The position numbers were made by a program, and so were the translations under genes. This document shows, piece after piece, positions 36,087 to 44,699 of a DNA stretch of 64,000 nucleotides. How positions within the stretch are numbered: the stretch's first letter is position 1; each line of letters begins with the position of its first letter. The stretch spans positions 1,658,501 to 1,722,500 of the forward strand of contig NZ_CP045201.1 of assembly GCF_014899185.1 (NCBI RefSeq), in the 5' to 3' direction. The notes under the pieces are model-generated. The model had not been told where the DNA came from. It was given only the letters and a program-made list of their open reading frames with translations, and did not search any database. This DNA comes from Pseudooceanicola spongiae (GTDB taxonomy: Bacteria > Pseudomonadota > Alphaproteobacteria > Rhodobacterales > Rhodobacteraceae).

Positions 36087-36748
36087 AAACCTCTGGGAGC
36101 CACCACCAACTCAACTTCGCAGACCTGTCCCCCCGCGAGGCTTACAAGGTCATGATCGGCACCATCGTGCCTCGCCCTATAGCCTGGGTGACGACGATTT
36201 CGCCCGACGGTGTGGTCAATGCCGCGCCCTATTCCTTCTTCAACTGCCTGTCCGCCGATCCGCCCATTCTGGCGCTCGGTGTGGAAAACAGGCCTGATCG
36301 CACCTTCAAGGACACCGCCTACAACATACGAATGACGGAGTGTTTTACCGTCAACATCGTCGACCGCGCCAATGTCGAGGCGATGGCCGTCACCGCGGCG
36401 GGTTTCGCGCCCGAGGTGGACGAGTTGGAGATGGCTGGCCTCACCGCGATTCCCGGCGTCAAGGTCGCCTGCCCGCGTATCGCCGAGGCGCCAGTATCCT
36501 TTGAGTGCGAACGCTACCTCGGTATCGAGATCAGTTCAGCACGCGAGATCATATTGGGGCGGATTGTCATGGGGCATGTCCGTGAAGATGTCCTAGACCC
36601 TGCGACCTACTATTCTGACCACGCGCGACTTGATGCAATTGGACGCATGGGTGGGAACGGATATGCGGGGACACTGGACTATTTCGACCTGCCAACCCCA
36701 TCGTCCGATGACGTTTTGAAACGTGGGAGGACATTTGACGTAACCTGA
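36083..36748 (+). CDS. Flavin reductase-like FMN-binding protein
   Basis: A 221-residue protein of the flavin reductase (DIM6/NTAB, split beta-barrel) family. It shows VMIGTIVPRPIAWVTTISPDGVVNAAPYSFFN, the FMN-contact segment typical of this family, and FTVNIVDRANVEAM. Such proteins supply reduced flavin to two-component monooxygenases or act as oxidoreductases themselves. No monooxygenase gene is in the window, so a direct reductive role in the linked pathway, or a partner elsewhere, must be considered. It is coupled to gntR. Confidence 0.9.
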   Translation: MKTSGSHHQLNFADLSPREAYKVMIGTIVPRPIAWVTTISPDGVVNAAPYSFFNCLSADPPILALGVENRPDRTFKDTAYNIRMTECFTVNIVDRANVEAMAVTAAGFAPEVDELEMAGLTAIPGVKVACPRIAEAPVSFECERYLGIEISSAREIILGRIVMGHVREDVLDPATYYSDHARLDAIGRMGGNGYAGTLDYFDLPTPSSDDVLKRGRTFDVT

Positions 36749-38022
36749 GAGGAATATTTCTCGCGGATGTGGTTGCCCCGAAACGAGCTATGGCGCCATC
36801 GGCACGTTGCAGCCTATCCGTGAAAAGCTGGACACACCGCAATGGGCGCTACTTTCGATCCCGCAGCCGTCGTTTTCCTGCCCTCCATAGAGGTGAGACG
36901 GAGCAGATCGTAGCGGTGATGCGCGGTCGATTGATGTTCAGTTTCTGAAGACGCGCTTCTTTGGCAGCCCTCCGTCCGTAGTGTGTTGGATAGCATGGCA
37001 ACCGCCAAACGAATGCCTGACCATGAGCGATAAGCGCATCCGTCAACTCATGTGCCTGAAGCTGATCTACCAGCCCCAACACCTGCTGCCTGACAACGCA
37101 TGCTTGGATGTGTGAGAGGTCACAAGCCGGCGAAAGGCACAAGGCCTCCACTTAACTGCCGGCTAAACTACACATGGACAGGCCAAATCAGAGTCCCCTC
37201 ACGGGATCAGGCCGTGCATGCGCGAACATATAGAAACAGACCGCCTCGATATGTTCGCGAGAAACACAGTAAAGCAGATGACTTGGGTGATGGTCTGGAG
37301 CACAACACGCGGCCCGGGACGTTGTAGGATGCTTGGAAAGACTTTTTACGTCACGACCAATGCTTGGGCCGACCGCCCTATGTAGCTTGAGGCTGCACTG
37401 TACGGGACCAAATGGACCGACGAAACATTCGGGGCTTCTCTTAGAGAGAAAGCGAAACCTCTAGGCCGAGTCGCTTTCAATGCAGTCCCTTATCCTTCGC
37501 CTTCCTATAAATGCTGAGGTACGCGCATGGGCCTAAAGGCGGTGACGCGTAACAGATACCGAAAAGGTGCCAGAACCCACAAATCAGAAAGGGTCGAATT
37601 TCGAGGCTCTACAAGAATACCCTGCATGATAGGTCTGACCCGCTTTAAGCACCTGGCGCGTGCAAGTCCGGCGGTTAGTCATATTGGAAGCCGACCGTTA
37701 AATATCGCAAGCCAAGCTATACAATCACTTACGTGCCACCTTCCGACAAGGAAGGTGGCGATCTTGACCAAGACCGGGCACGGAAAACACCACCCGCGCT
37801 TTCGCTGGTGCTGTTCAGCGCCGCGCCGATGCCAGAGTGGCCGTCGCGCTCCAGCTGCGCCACGGCGCGCGTCAGGTCTCCCCGGTTCGCGGCGAGCGCC
37901 AGCGCCATGAAGCCGACTTCAAACCTCTGGTGCGCGGGGTTCTGCGCTAGCGAAGGAGCGGTGTGCTTGCGCCCTGCTCGCCCGTGCCCTGACCATGAAG
38001 GATTCCGGGGCTCTGACGATCC
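36749..38022. other. Gene-poor accessory interval
   Basis: About 1.27 kb of lower and uneven GC with no convincing gene. Only short frames occur, such as 36849-37151 on the minus strand and 37733-38026 on the plus strand, and their translations resemble nothing I know. At about 37990-38060 a plus-strand frame reads MKDSGALTIRELSLLVGIGETAER then stops, which looks like a broken helix-turn-helix start. With the prophage remnant next to it, this is probably decayed mobile DNA. Confidence 0.55.
37735..37759. repeat. Perfect inverted repeat
   Basis: A perfect 10-bp stem (gccaccttcc / ggaaggtggc) around loop gacaa in the accessory interval. There is no T tract on either side, so a simple terminator is unlikely. 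It could be a protein-binding site or the relic of a phage or transposon end. Confidence 0.6.
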
Positions 38023-38442
38023 GTGAGCTCTCCTTGCTGGTTGGCATTGGTGAAACAGCTGAGCGCTGATGGTATAAAGACGGAGGGCAAGCCAGCGCAG
38101 GTGAGTGCAGATGTTGCTGAGACCTGGTTGAGCCGGCGACGTGGCTTTGTCCCACCCCTTACAGTGGAACAAGCGGCCGCCGAAGCGAATGACGCTGCTG
38201 GTACGGCATTGAACGAAACATCTCTCAGTGAAAAGATTGCAAACCTCTGTTCTAGGCGCGCCATGGAACTAGCCTCGCTTGCGCATCAGGCGCAAATCGA
38301 CCCTCACTGGCTGGATGCCTTGATAGCAGACAAACGAGTAGAATGTGATATCGAGGCTCTTTGCCGGATAGCAAGAACGCTGGACATCGACGCCCCGAAC
38401 TTCGCAGGCCGAGCCATCGAAGCCATCCTCCGACGGCAATGA
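38023..38442 (+). CDS. Hypothetical protein with possible XRE-type helix-turn-helix
   Basis: A 139-residue frame at the edge of the prophage remnant. The C-terminal 70 residues (SEKIANLCSRRAMELASLAHQ then IDPHWLDALIADKRVECDIEALCRIARTLDI) follow the helix pattern of lambda-repressor-like DNA-binding domains: two helices, a conserved small residue in the turn, and a final helix with L.IARTLDI. The first 60 residues are not recognisable, and the frame start may be wrong because the upstream DNA looks broken. It might be a leftover phage regulator. Coding status is uncertain. Confidence 0.45.
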   Translation: MSSPCWLALVKQLSADGIKTEGKPAQVSADVAETWLSRRRGFVPPLTVEQAAAEANDAAGTALNETSLSEKIANLCSRRAMELASLAHQAQIDPHWLDALIADKRVECDIEALCRIARTLDIDAPNFAGRAIEAILRRQ

Positions 38443-38539
38443 TCATTACGACTGCACGCCGTTCAGCCTAACACTGTACAGCCTATATTCGAATGAACTC
38501 TCGCTTCTTAGTCAGCTCCTTAAGGAGCGCGATCAAATT

Positions 38540-39400
38540 TCAAGACGGATTAATAGTCCGCCCGCGCGAGCGCGGCCTGCGCCCCGCCGTCTTGAGCGGC
38601 GCAGGCGTGTACGCCCCAAGGATGCGCGTATAAAATGCCATGCGGCTTTCCTCGCGATCGGCCAGCGCGCGCTTGACCGCCTCGGCGCCGTCGAACAGCG
38701 CCCCGCCGTCGCGCACATCCTCGGTGACGCTGGCGCGGCTGCGCAGATCCTCTGGCGTCGTGCCGCGCCCGGCAGCAGCAGCGACATGGAACCGCGCTTC
38801 CGCCTCGCCAAGGCTGCGCAGGATCTCGGTGCGGCCCTCTTCCGTCGAGGGGTCGGGCCACTTGGCGCGGGCGTGTGGCGAGGTGAACTCAAAGAGCTGC
38901 AGGCCAGAGCCCTGCCCCGGCTGCACATAAGCACCCGTCATCACTCCGGCGCCGATGCTACCGAGCGAGGCGCCGGGCGCGACCGTGATCTCGCGGGCCT
39001 GACTGGCCAGCCAATAGCCGGCACTCGCCGCCAGCGGATGTACAAGCGCATGCACCGGCTTGATCTGGCCAAGCTCGGCAATCGCGGCCGCCGCACCAGC
39101 GCAGCCAAGGACCATCCCGCCCGGCGTGTCGAACTCCAGGACAATGGCGGCGACGGCCTCGTCCGAGGCCAGCTCGGCGCAGGTTTCGGTCAGGCCCTGA
39201 TAGGTCGCCCAGCCCATCCAGCGCTCCAGCGTCATAGAGTTGGCCGTCAGCACGCCGCGCACCGGCACAACGGCGACGCCGCGCTCAATGGTAAAGCGCT
39301 CGAGGGCCTGCGGTCCCGCCATCTGGACGGGATCACCAGCCATCGGTTGCGGCATCGGCTGCGCCAGCAAGGGCTGCGCCGAGGCCTCATGCAGCGCCAT
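38540..39400 (-). CDS. Phage S49-family head maturation protease
   Basis: A 286-residue SppA-like serine peptidase as found beside phage portal genes, where it processes the scaffold or capsid. It shows AVVPVRGVLTANSMTLERWM, the oxyanion strand VLEFDTPGGMVLG, the catalytic serine region HPLAASAGYWLASQA and APGASLGSIGAGVMTG. The last 15 residues (TAGRRPRSRGRTINPS) are basic and unlike the family, so the 3' end may run past a deletion point. The start is next to the truncated portal gene, and no capsid gene follows, so a function today is doubtful. Confidence 0.8.
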   Translation of the reverse strand: MALHEASAQPLLAQPMPQPMAGDPVQMAGPQALERFTIERGVAVVPVRGVLTANSMTLERWMGWATYQGLTETCAELASDEAVAAIVLEFDTPGGMVLGCAGAAAAIAELGQIKPVHALVHPLAASAGYWLASQAREITVAPGASLGSIGAGVMTGAYVQPGQGSGLQLFEFTSPHARAKWPDPSTEEGRTEILRSLGEAEARFHVAAAAGRGTTPEDLRSRASVTEDVRDGGALFDGAEAVKRALADREESRMAFYTRILGAYTPAPLKTAGRRPRSRGRTINPS

Positions 39401-39981
39401 GATGCCGCCGCCGAGAGATCGAGGTTCTTGATGTCGTCATCCGGGCCGATCAGGGTCACGCCGCCGAGGCTGTTTTCATTCCTCAGCGCCTCGCGCAGCC
39501 GGACCTTGGAGCGCTGATAGGTCTCTTCATCCGCGTCAAAGGCGCTGACCTTGGCCACGGCTATCATGAAGGTGCCCGAGGCCGCGCGCGCCGCCGCTTC
39601 CTGCCCCGCCAAAGCGATGCCGAAGCTCTCTGCCGCGACTGAGATCGGGCTGCGGCCCGTCCAGCCATCCTCGGCCATGTAGCGCATGTGGACCATGGCG
39701 CGGCCCGGCACCCGGCGCTGAATGCGGTCGCCATCCTCGAAGTCATAGAACCGTGCCCGCCCGTTGCGCAGCACCGTGCAGAGATCGGGGTGGATGCCGT
39801 CGATCATCGTCAGCTCGCCCGCGCCATCGCGCGGCGCATAGGCGTAGCCGGTGCCGCGCAGGGCGAAGGCATAGGCCAGATTGAACCGGGTCAGCATCGC
39901 GGTGACGCCCGGCGCGGCCTCGACGTTCAACAGGTAATTCGCCGCGTGATCGCGCAGCGTAGAATCCCACGACGTTGGCAC
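39401..39981 (-). pseudogene. Truncated HK97-type phage portal protein
   Basis: The minus-strand frame encodes a piece of a phage portal: RDHAANYLLNVEAAPGVTAM, RGTGYAYAPRDG, GIHPDLCTVLRNG, GRAMVHMRYMAEDGWTGRSP and SLGGVTLIGPDDDIKNLDLS. About 80 N-terminal residues are missing where the sequence meets the integrase fragment near 39970. The usual C-terminal half (after IKNLDLS) is missing because the S49 protease gene begins there in another frame. The longer frame to 39247 is only read-through antiphase to the protease. So both ends were lost by deletion. Confidence 0.8.
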
Positions 39982-40892
39982 TTGGGCATGGCTAATGAAC
40001 CGCTACGGGACTGATCGGCACTCTCCCATCCACAGCGTGAAAGCCAACACCCGAGAAGGCTATCTGATCTAACTGTCGATGCTGGACAAAGGATTTGGCG
40101 CCACGCATGTTGCCTGGACGAATTACGCTTTTCTCTGCGACCTACGCGACGGGATGATTGATCATGGACGCTCCCTCGCCCATGTGAAGAAGATCTTTAC
40201 GCACATGCGCATCGTCGCGAACTATGGGCGTCTGATCGAGGACGATGCAAGCATCAAGGTGGCCGGCATCCTCGCCGGTATTCGGATCCAGTCACCGCCT
40301 AAGAAGACTACCGCACCAACCAGAGAACAGATCCGCGCAATTGTCTACCAGGCGCTGTTCGCCTTTGCCACAGGCCTGCGGTTCCAATGGGTCTTTTGCC
40401 TGCGCGCCGTTGACGTGCGAGGTCAATGGCTCGAGTGCAAGCCAGATGATGGCGGCATTGTGCGAGAAGCACCTGCCTATCCGCTTCGAGCGGTGGCAGG
40501 ATGGATTGCCGTGGGACATATTCGAAGATGACCTGATGGGTTTCAGGGAGACGATCTCGAAGACCAGCAGCTCGATGCCCGAGTCGATGCGGTTCGATAT
40601 GACCTAAGCCACAGAACTTCGCGCGTGTTTGAAAATCCTCGCCAATGGCGGGCGTCTCGGACCGGTCATCGTCGGAGAGAGAATGGATATACCCTACACG
40701 CGCGACGGCTGGACCCAAGCCTTCATCCGGTGCCGTCGGGCTGCAGGGGTGCCGGAGTACGTCAAGATGATGGACACGCGTGCGGGAGGCTTGAGCGAGG
40801 CGGGATCTCTTGGCCTCGATCCGATGATTTTGCGCGATGCAGCTGGACATCAAAACGTATCCACAACCGACAGGTACGTCAGGAATCGATAG
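39974..40892 (+). pseudogene. Broken tyrosine-type phage integrase
   Basis: Pieces of one integrase can be joined: VGTWAWLMNRYGTDRHSP, then an in-frame TAA at 40070-40072; LDKGFGATHVAWTNYAFLCD through DASIKVAGILAGIRI and ATGLRFQWVFCLRAVDVRGQW; a frameshift at about 40440-40490; RFERWQDGLPWDIF; a second stop at 40605-40607; and the catalytic end DTRAGGLSEAGSLGLDPMILRDAAGHQNVSTTDRYVR, which keeps the Arg, His and Tyr of the recombinase site. Two stops and a shift make it non-functional. It points toward the 3' end of tRNA-His 115 bases away. Confidence 0.85.
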
Positions 40893-41006
40893 AAAAATAT
40901 CGCCAGCGTGGTTCAGCTGCGGAACGCGCGCTGAAAGCTTCGTCACAACTCTGTATCAACAAGCGATTTTGTCTCAACTGATTTATATGCTAAGTATTTG
41001 ATTTTA

Positions 41007-41083
41007 TGGTACCGCCTCCCCGGCTTGAACGGGGGACCTCTGGATCCACAATCCAGCGCTCTAACCAACTGAGCTAAGGCGGC
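41007..41083 (-). tRNA. tRNA-His (anticodon GTG)
   Basis: A 77-base cloverleaf read on the minus strand. The acceptor stem is GCCGCCT paired with AGGCGGT, the D arm has AGCTCAGTTGGTTAGAGC, the anticodon stem CTGGA/TCCAG frames loop TTGTGGA with GTG, and the T arm is CCCCGTTCAAGCCGGGG with one base offset. CCA is encoded. The base before position 1 is T rather than G, and position 73 is A. Absence of G-1 and C73 is the known alphaproteobacterial form of tRNA-His. Confidence 0.97.
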
Positions 41084-41343
41084 ACTTGGTGGCTCAATTA
41101 CCGATGCCGGGCGGTGATTGCAAGAGGCAGAAAGAGGGAAATGTCATGGTACTGCAAAGAGTTTTTCATGCCTTGGTGTGCAGCCCGCCCCTATGGCTTT
41201 ATTTCCTTGGGCGAATGCGAGCTGATACCGCGCCCTGAAATCTGTGATAAACTGTCGTGCGGGCGAGGTCCGGTCCCCGCGCTTTCCCTTGCAAACGGGT
41301 GTGCTACCTTGTAGCGAACGCTGGTTATTTCTGGAGAACCGCC

Positions 41344-41544
41344 ATGGGCATCGACACTGAACGCGACATCGAAGCGAATCTGCAAATCGGCCCTACCGAT
41401 TCGGGCATGGTCCGCCTTTTCATTGAGGCCGGCAGCACCGAGATCCCGATGGATTTCGAACCTGAAGAGGCGATGGAAATTGCGGAAGAGCTACGCGCCG
41501 CTGCGCAGGCCGCCGCAGCAGTCAGCAAGAAAAAGCGCCGTTGA
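41344..41544 (+). CDS. Small conserved protein (DUF6324-like)
   Basis: A 66-residue acidic-then-basic protein: MGIDTERDIEANLQIGPTDS, MVRLFIEAGSTEIPMDFEPEE, a helix of AEELRAAAQAAAA, and a basic tail SKKKRR. I recall this pattern as a DUF6324 family common in Rhodobacteraceae, without known function. ATG 41344 gives the family-like start. A frame from 41257 adds unrelated residues. It is convergent with mmcB (49-base gap). Confidence 0.8.
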   Translation: MGIDTERDIEANLQIGPTDSGMVRLFIEAGSTEIPMDFEPEEAMEIAEELRAAAQAAAAVSKKKRR

Positions 41545-41593
41545 GTCTGAGATGTGCGCCTTCGCGGCACCTTGAGCTGCGACTCGGCACAGA

Positions 41594-42067
41594 TCATAAA
41601 CGCGGATCGCGAAAACTCTGAAGCCGGCGCGCCGCGTCCCGCGCAAACTTGCGCGTCATCGCGGCCCGCCGCGCTCCGGCCAGTTTCTGCTCCTGCGGCA
41701 TCCGCAGGATTTCGCCCCCATAGGCGTCTGCAATGATCAGACCAGTCTCCTGTGGCAATAGCTCCAGCGGAAAATCGGCATCTACGGCCCAGAAGAACCC
41801 GTCACACCAGTCAAGATAGCCCTGCCATTTCGAATCCGACATGAAATCGGCCCGGCTTGATTTGCACTCCACCACCCAGAGCGCGCCTTTCGGCCCGACG
41901 GCCATGACATCGACACGCTTGCCACGCTCGGGCACAAACTCCTCAAGACAGGCGAAATCGTGGGTGGCAAGCAGGCGGCACACTCCACGTGCCAAAAGCT
42001 GGCCTGGTTGTGGCGCGGAGGGGTCGGGAACAAGAGTCGTGACTGGCATGGCATAATTCTTGAACAT
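41594..42067 (-). CDS. mmcB: MmcB family DNA repair protein
   Basis: A 157-residue nuclease-fold protein (restriction-endonuclease-like). In Caulobacter MmcB is needed for resistance to mitomycin C with the ImuB/DnaE2 mutasome. Signature residues are LARGVCRLLATHDFACLEEF, the active-site pattern RVDVMAVGPKGALWVVECKSS (D...E-x-K), then DFMSDSKWQGYLDWCDGFFWAVDADFP and GGEILRMP. Start 42067 or the internal ATG at 42049 are both possible because neither has a clear ribosome site. Confidence 0.9.
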   Translation of the reverse strand: MFKNYAMPVTTLVPDPSAPQPGQLLARGVCRLLATHDFACLEEFVPERGKRVDVMAVGPKGALWVVECKSSRADFMSDSKWQGYLDWCDGFFWAVDADFPLELLPQETGLIIADAYGGEILRMPQEQKLAGARRAAMTRKFARDAARRLQSFRDPRL

Positions 42068-42158
42068 TTAGGGAACAAGTGCAAGCCCCTGTGGTGTTGC
42101 ACCGGATCACGCCTATCTGTTCAGGACTGCCCCCGGCACGCCCCTTCAGGAGAAGCCC

Positions 42159-43448
42159 TTGACCGACGATGACACGCCCCGCGGAGACGCCGCGCTGCCG
42201 AGCCTGAAAGAGGCGACGCCCCCGACCAACACAGATCGCGGCGCCCGCATGGCGCGTGAGCTGGAGGGGCACCTTGCCTACCTTGAGACCTTCACAGGGG
42301 CCGCTCTGGGCGTGCTGTCTGTGGCCTCGGGGATATACACCTATCTCGGTGTCAGCTCGCTGCTGGATGGCGAAGGCGCGATGCTGGCGTTTGCCGCGAT
42401 TGCCTATGCGGTGGCCGTGTCCACCGGCATCTTCGTCTTCTGGTCCTACATGATGCGCCTTTTTCCGGCGATGCGCACGGCGCGCTCTCGCGCAGGGTTG
42501 CTCGGGGCCATGGGCCTCGGCTCACTCGCTATCATCGCAATGTCGTCCTGGCTGAACGCGGCGGCCCTGGCTGGCGGCGCAGCGGTGGAACAGCATCTCG
42601 CTGAAACCGTGCAGGACTATCAGGTGTCGCTGGAGCGCGCACACGAGGTTGCCCTCTCGGCTCAGGCCCTTGAGCGCGACGTCTCGCGCACCCAGCAGAG
42701 CTTCGCGGATCTGTCGGAACAGGAGGCCTCGGGCGGGCTGTCGGGCTTTGCCGGGCGTGGAGCCGTGTTCCGCGTTTTGCGCCAGAAATCCGAAGAACTC
42801 GCAGCATTGCAATCCCAGATCGCGGCACAGGGCCCGATGGTGGATGCGGCCTTCGCCGAGGGCAACGTGCTGCTCAGCCGGATGCGCGCTCTGACGGTGG
42901 AGCCAGGGCCGGTCGAGGCCCGCTCGGTCGACTTCTCGGAACAGGCTGTCGAACTGGCGGGCATCATCGCCCAGCTGCGTCAACTTTCGGTCGCGCCTCT
43001 GGTCGCACGGGCCGCACAGGATCTGGCAGCCTCGGTCGTGCTGCCGGAACTTGACGGCGCAGACGAGGCCACACGCGGCGCACAGGGCGCGACCATCACC
43101 TCGGTGCTGGGGGTATTGCAACAACGTGCCACGACGCTGGAACAGGCCGCCACGGAGGTGCTGTCGATGACCCCAGCCCCCGAGGTCACCTATACACCGA
43201 TATCCGCAGCCGATGCCGTGATCCGCTACGCAGGCAACTTCATTCCTAGCTGGGCCGGGGCCATCGCGATCGACCTGCTGCCTGCAGTTTTGGTGTTGAT
43301 TCTTGCGGTCACGCAGGCCGCCATAAGATCTGGCCGTGAAAGCGCCCCGATCGAAGACCGCATGACCATCGCCGAACTGCGCGCCGCGCTTGTAGCCGCC
43401 CGCGATGTTGATGCCGCCCTTGGCGAAGGGCGTGGGAAAGCGCCATGA
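42159..43448 (+). CDS. Membrane protein with long extracytoplasmic coiled-coil region
   Basis: A 429-residue protein I do not recognise. The start is TTG 42159, 5 bases after aggagaag. Hydrophobic helices lie at about residues 45-64, 74-98 and 113-137, followed by about 230 residues of heptad-like, Gln/Glu/Ala-rich sequence (for example LSAQALERDVSRTQQSFADLS and LRQKSEELAALQSQIAAQ), then a final helix near 375-398 (AIAIDLLPAVLVLILAV) and a short cytoplasmic tail. Its stop overlaps the start of the ClpP-like periplasmic protein by 4 bases, so the two likely act together at the inner membrane, perhaps as a scaffold and a protease. Confidence 0.82.
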   Translation: MTDDDTPRGDAALPSLKEATPPTNTDRGARMARELEGHLAYLETFTGAALGVLSVASGIYTYLGVSSLLDGEGAMLAFAAIAYAVAVSTGIFVFWSYMMRLFPAMRTARSRAGLLGAMGLGSLAIIAMSSWLNAAALAGGAAVEQHLAETVQDYQVSLERAHEVALSAQALERDVSRTQQSFADLSEQEASGGLSGFAGRGAVFRVLRQKSEELAALQSQIAAQGPMVDAAFAEGNVLLSRMRALTVEPGPVEARSVDFSEQAVELAGIIAQLRQLSVAPLVARAAQDLAASVVLPELDGADEATRGAQGATITSVLGVLQQRATTLEQAATEVLSMTPAPEVTYTPISAADAVIRYAGNFIPSWAGAIAIDLLPAVLVLILAVTQAAIRSGRESAPIEDRMTIAELRAALVAARDVDAALGEGRGKAP

Positions 43449-44269
43449 GCGACGCGACGCCAGCACCTGAGCTCGCACCGAAGCGCAAAGCGCCGGTCTC
43501 CCGCATCATGGCCGGCGTGCTGATCTTCCAGCTCGGCCTCTGTGCGCTGCTGTTCATCGGCGACCTCGGTGAAGGGCTGACCCTGCCGGGCCGCACCCCC
43601 AAGGCCCCGGCCTTCCAGATGCCGACCTCCCCAGGGGACCAAACACGCCGCTTCGATCCGCGCGACCTGCCCGCGACCCAACCCGCCGGGCCGGATACCG
43701 CGCCCTCGGGCCCGATGCCGGACCGGCTGATGCTGCGCCGCGACGGCAAAGACTGGCGCCTCACGGGAACCATCGCGGCTGGTGACGCCGACCGCATTAT
43801 CCGCCAGATCGAAGCGGAGTCCCTGCCCCCCGGGGATACAGCAATCCCTGCGCAGCCCATCCCCACCCGGATCCTGCTGAACTCCCCCGGTGGTTCGGTC
43901 GGCGACGCCCTGCGCCTCGGCCGCCATTTGCGAGAGCTCGGCCTGAACACAGGCCTGCGCAGTAGCGACATCTGCCTCTCCGCCTGCCCCTACTTGCTGG
44001 CCGCAGGCACACAGAGGCTGGCCGAACCAGGGGCAAGAATCGGCGTTCATCAACATTATTTCGGAGAGAATACCCTGCTCCCCGCCTTCACCGCGGTCTC
44101 GGACGTCCAGCGCGGCCAAGGGCAGGTGATGCAATTTCTGGACGACATGGGAGTCGACACGATGCTGATGACACATGCGCTCGTCACCCCGCCAAACCAG
44201 ATCTATCTGCTCGAGCCCTCAGAACTGACCCAATATGCCCTTCTGACGGCCCCTATGGCCGCTTTCTGA
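43445..44269 (+). CDS. Membrane-anchored ClpP/S49-fold periplasmic protein (COG3904-like)
   Basis: A 274-residue protein with one N-terminal membrane anchor (IMAGVLIFQLGLCALLFIGD), a Pro-rich linker, and a ClpP/crotonase-fold domain. The strand-loop ILLNSPGGSVGDALRLGRHLR forms the oxyanion region, Ser179 in ICLSACPYLLAAG is the likely nucleophile, and His202/His204 in GVHQHYF are candidates for the base. A cysteine pair flanks the serine (CLSAC), which could be a disulfide in the periplasm. It is coupled to the coiled-coil membrane protein. Substrate and role are unknown. Confidence 0.84.
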   Translation: MSDATPAPELAPKRKAPVSRIMAGVLIFQLGLCALLFIGDLGEGLTLPGRTPKAPAFQMPTSPGDQTRRFDPRDLPATQPAGPDTAPSGPMPDRLMLRRDGKDWRLTGTIAAGDADRIIRQIEAESLPPGDTAIPAQPIPTRILLNSPGGSVGDALRLGRHLRELGLNTGLRSSDICLSACPYLLAAGTQRLAEPGARIGVHQHYFGENTLLPAFTAVSDVQRGQGQVMQFLDDMGVDTMLMTHALVTPPNQIYLLEPSELTQYALLTAPMAAF

Positions 44270-44284
44270 GGCGCTTTTCTCCCT

Positions 44285-44347
44285 GTCATCTTGCCCAAAA
44301 TACTTCGGGGGAAGTCGCGCACCGCGCGACGGGGGCAGCGCCCCCTG
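44285..44347. repeat. Dispersed extragenic repeat, copy 2
   Basis: Starts gtcatcttgcccaaaatac, then a gggggaagtcgcgc block and a gggggcagcgccccct end. It matches 3110-3166 in reverse orientation almost base for base. Here too it sits just after the end of a gene. The paired tracts tcgcgc/gcgcga and ggggg/ccccc can form stems. Confidence 0.8.
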
Positions 44348-44699
44348 CCACGCCCACCAGACGCTCTGCATCATCAAGACAGTGTGCAGCGGCCGAAATC
44401 GTACAAATTGCCAAGGCTCCCCCTTGCCGCACCCCCTGCGAAGGCCTAACTGATGCAGTGGCGGGTGCTGCCCTTCTCGTGAACGGTTACATTCCGGTGG
44501 CCTTAAGCAAATCCGAGGGAGCTGGCTCTGTCCGGGCCCTGGTCCGGTTATCTGGCGCCCACCTGATCATCAGGTCCTCGGGAATGCACTAACCAAACGG
44601 TTGCGTTGCGGGCCCGCCACTTTTCCACCGAAGATCTTCGCGCCCTGAGGCGCAGACATGCCCGCATACCCATGGCATGCGTTCCAAGCCATCATATGC
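44348..44699. other. Intergenic region, possibly structured
   Basis: No protein gene is visible. Within it, ccgagg (about 44513) can pair with cctcgg (about 44576) and closes over a perfect small hairpin (acctga tca tcaggt), so a structured RNA is conceivable. It does not match any RNA family I can name. The rest holds nothing recognisable. Confidence 0.4.

Larger units (their letters stand above)
38540..41083. mobile_element. Decayed prophage remnant next to tRNA-His
   Basis: An S49 head protease, part of a portal gene and a broken tyrosine integrase lie in a row, with the integrase beside the 3' end of tRNA-His, a classic phage integration target. The tRNA is complete. Terminase, major capsid, tail and lysis genes are absent, so the element cannot be active. 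The left border is not clear. It may reach into the gene-poor interval that begins near 36.75 kb. I found no second copy of the tRNA 3' end that would mark the other attachment site. Confidence 0.8.

Noticed and set aside
37500-38540. Possible CRISPR or tandem repeat array in the low-GC interval
   Set aside because: No regularly spaced direct repeats are present. Only single inverted repeats, such as gctccttaaggagc at 38515-38528, were found.
39247-39400. C-terminal extension of the portal frame
   Set aside because: This part overlaps the S49 protease in another frame and is Arg/Cys/Trp-rich noise, so the portal was ended at the junction.
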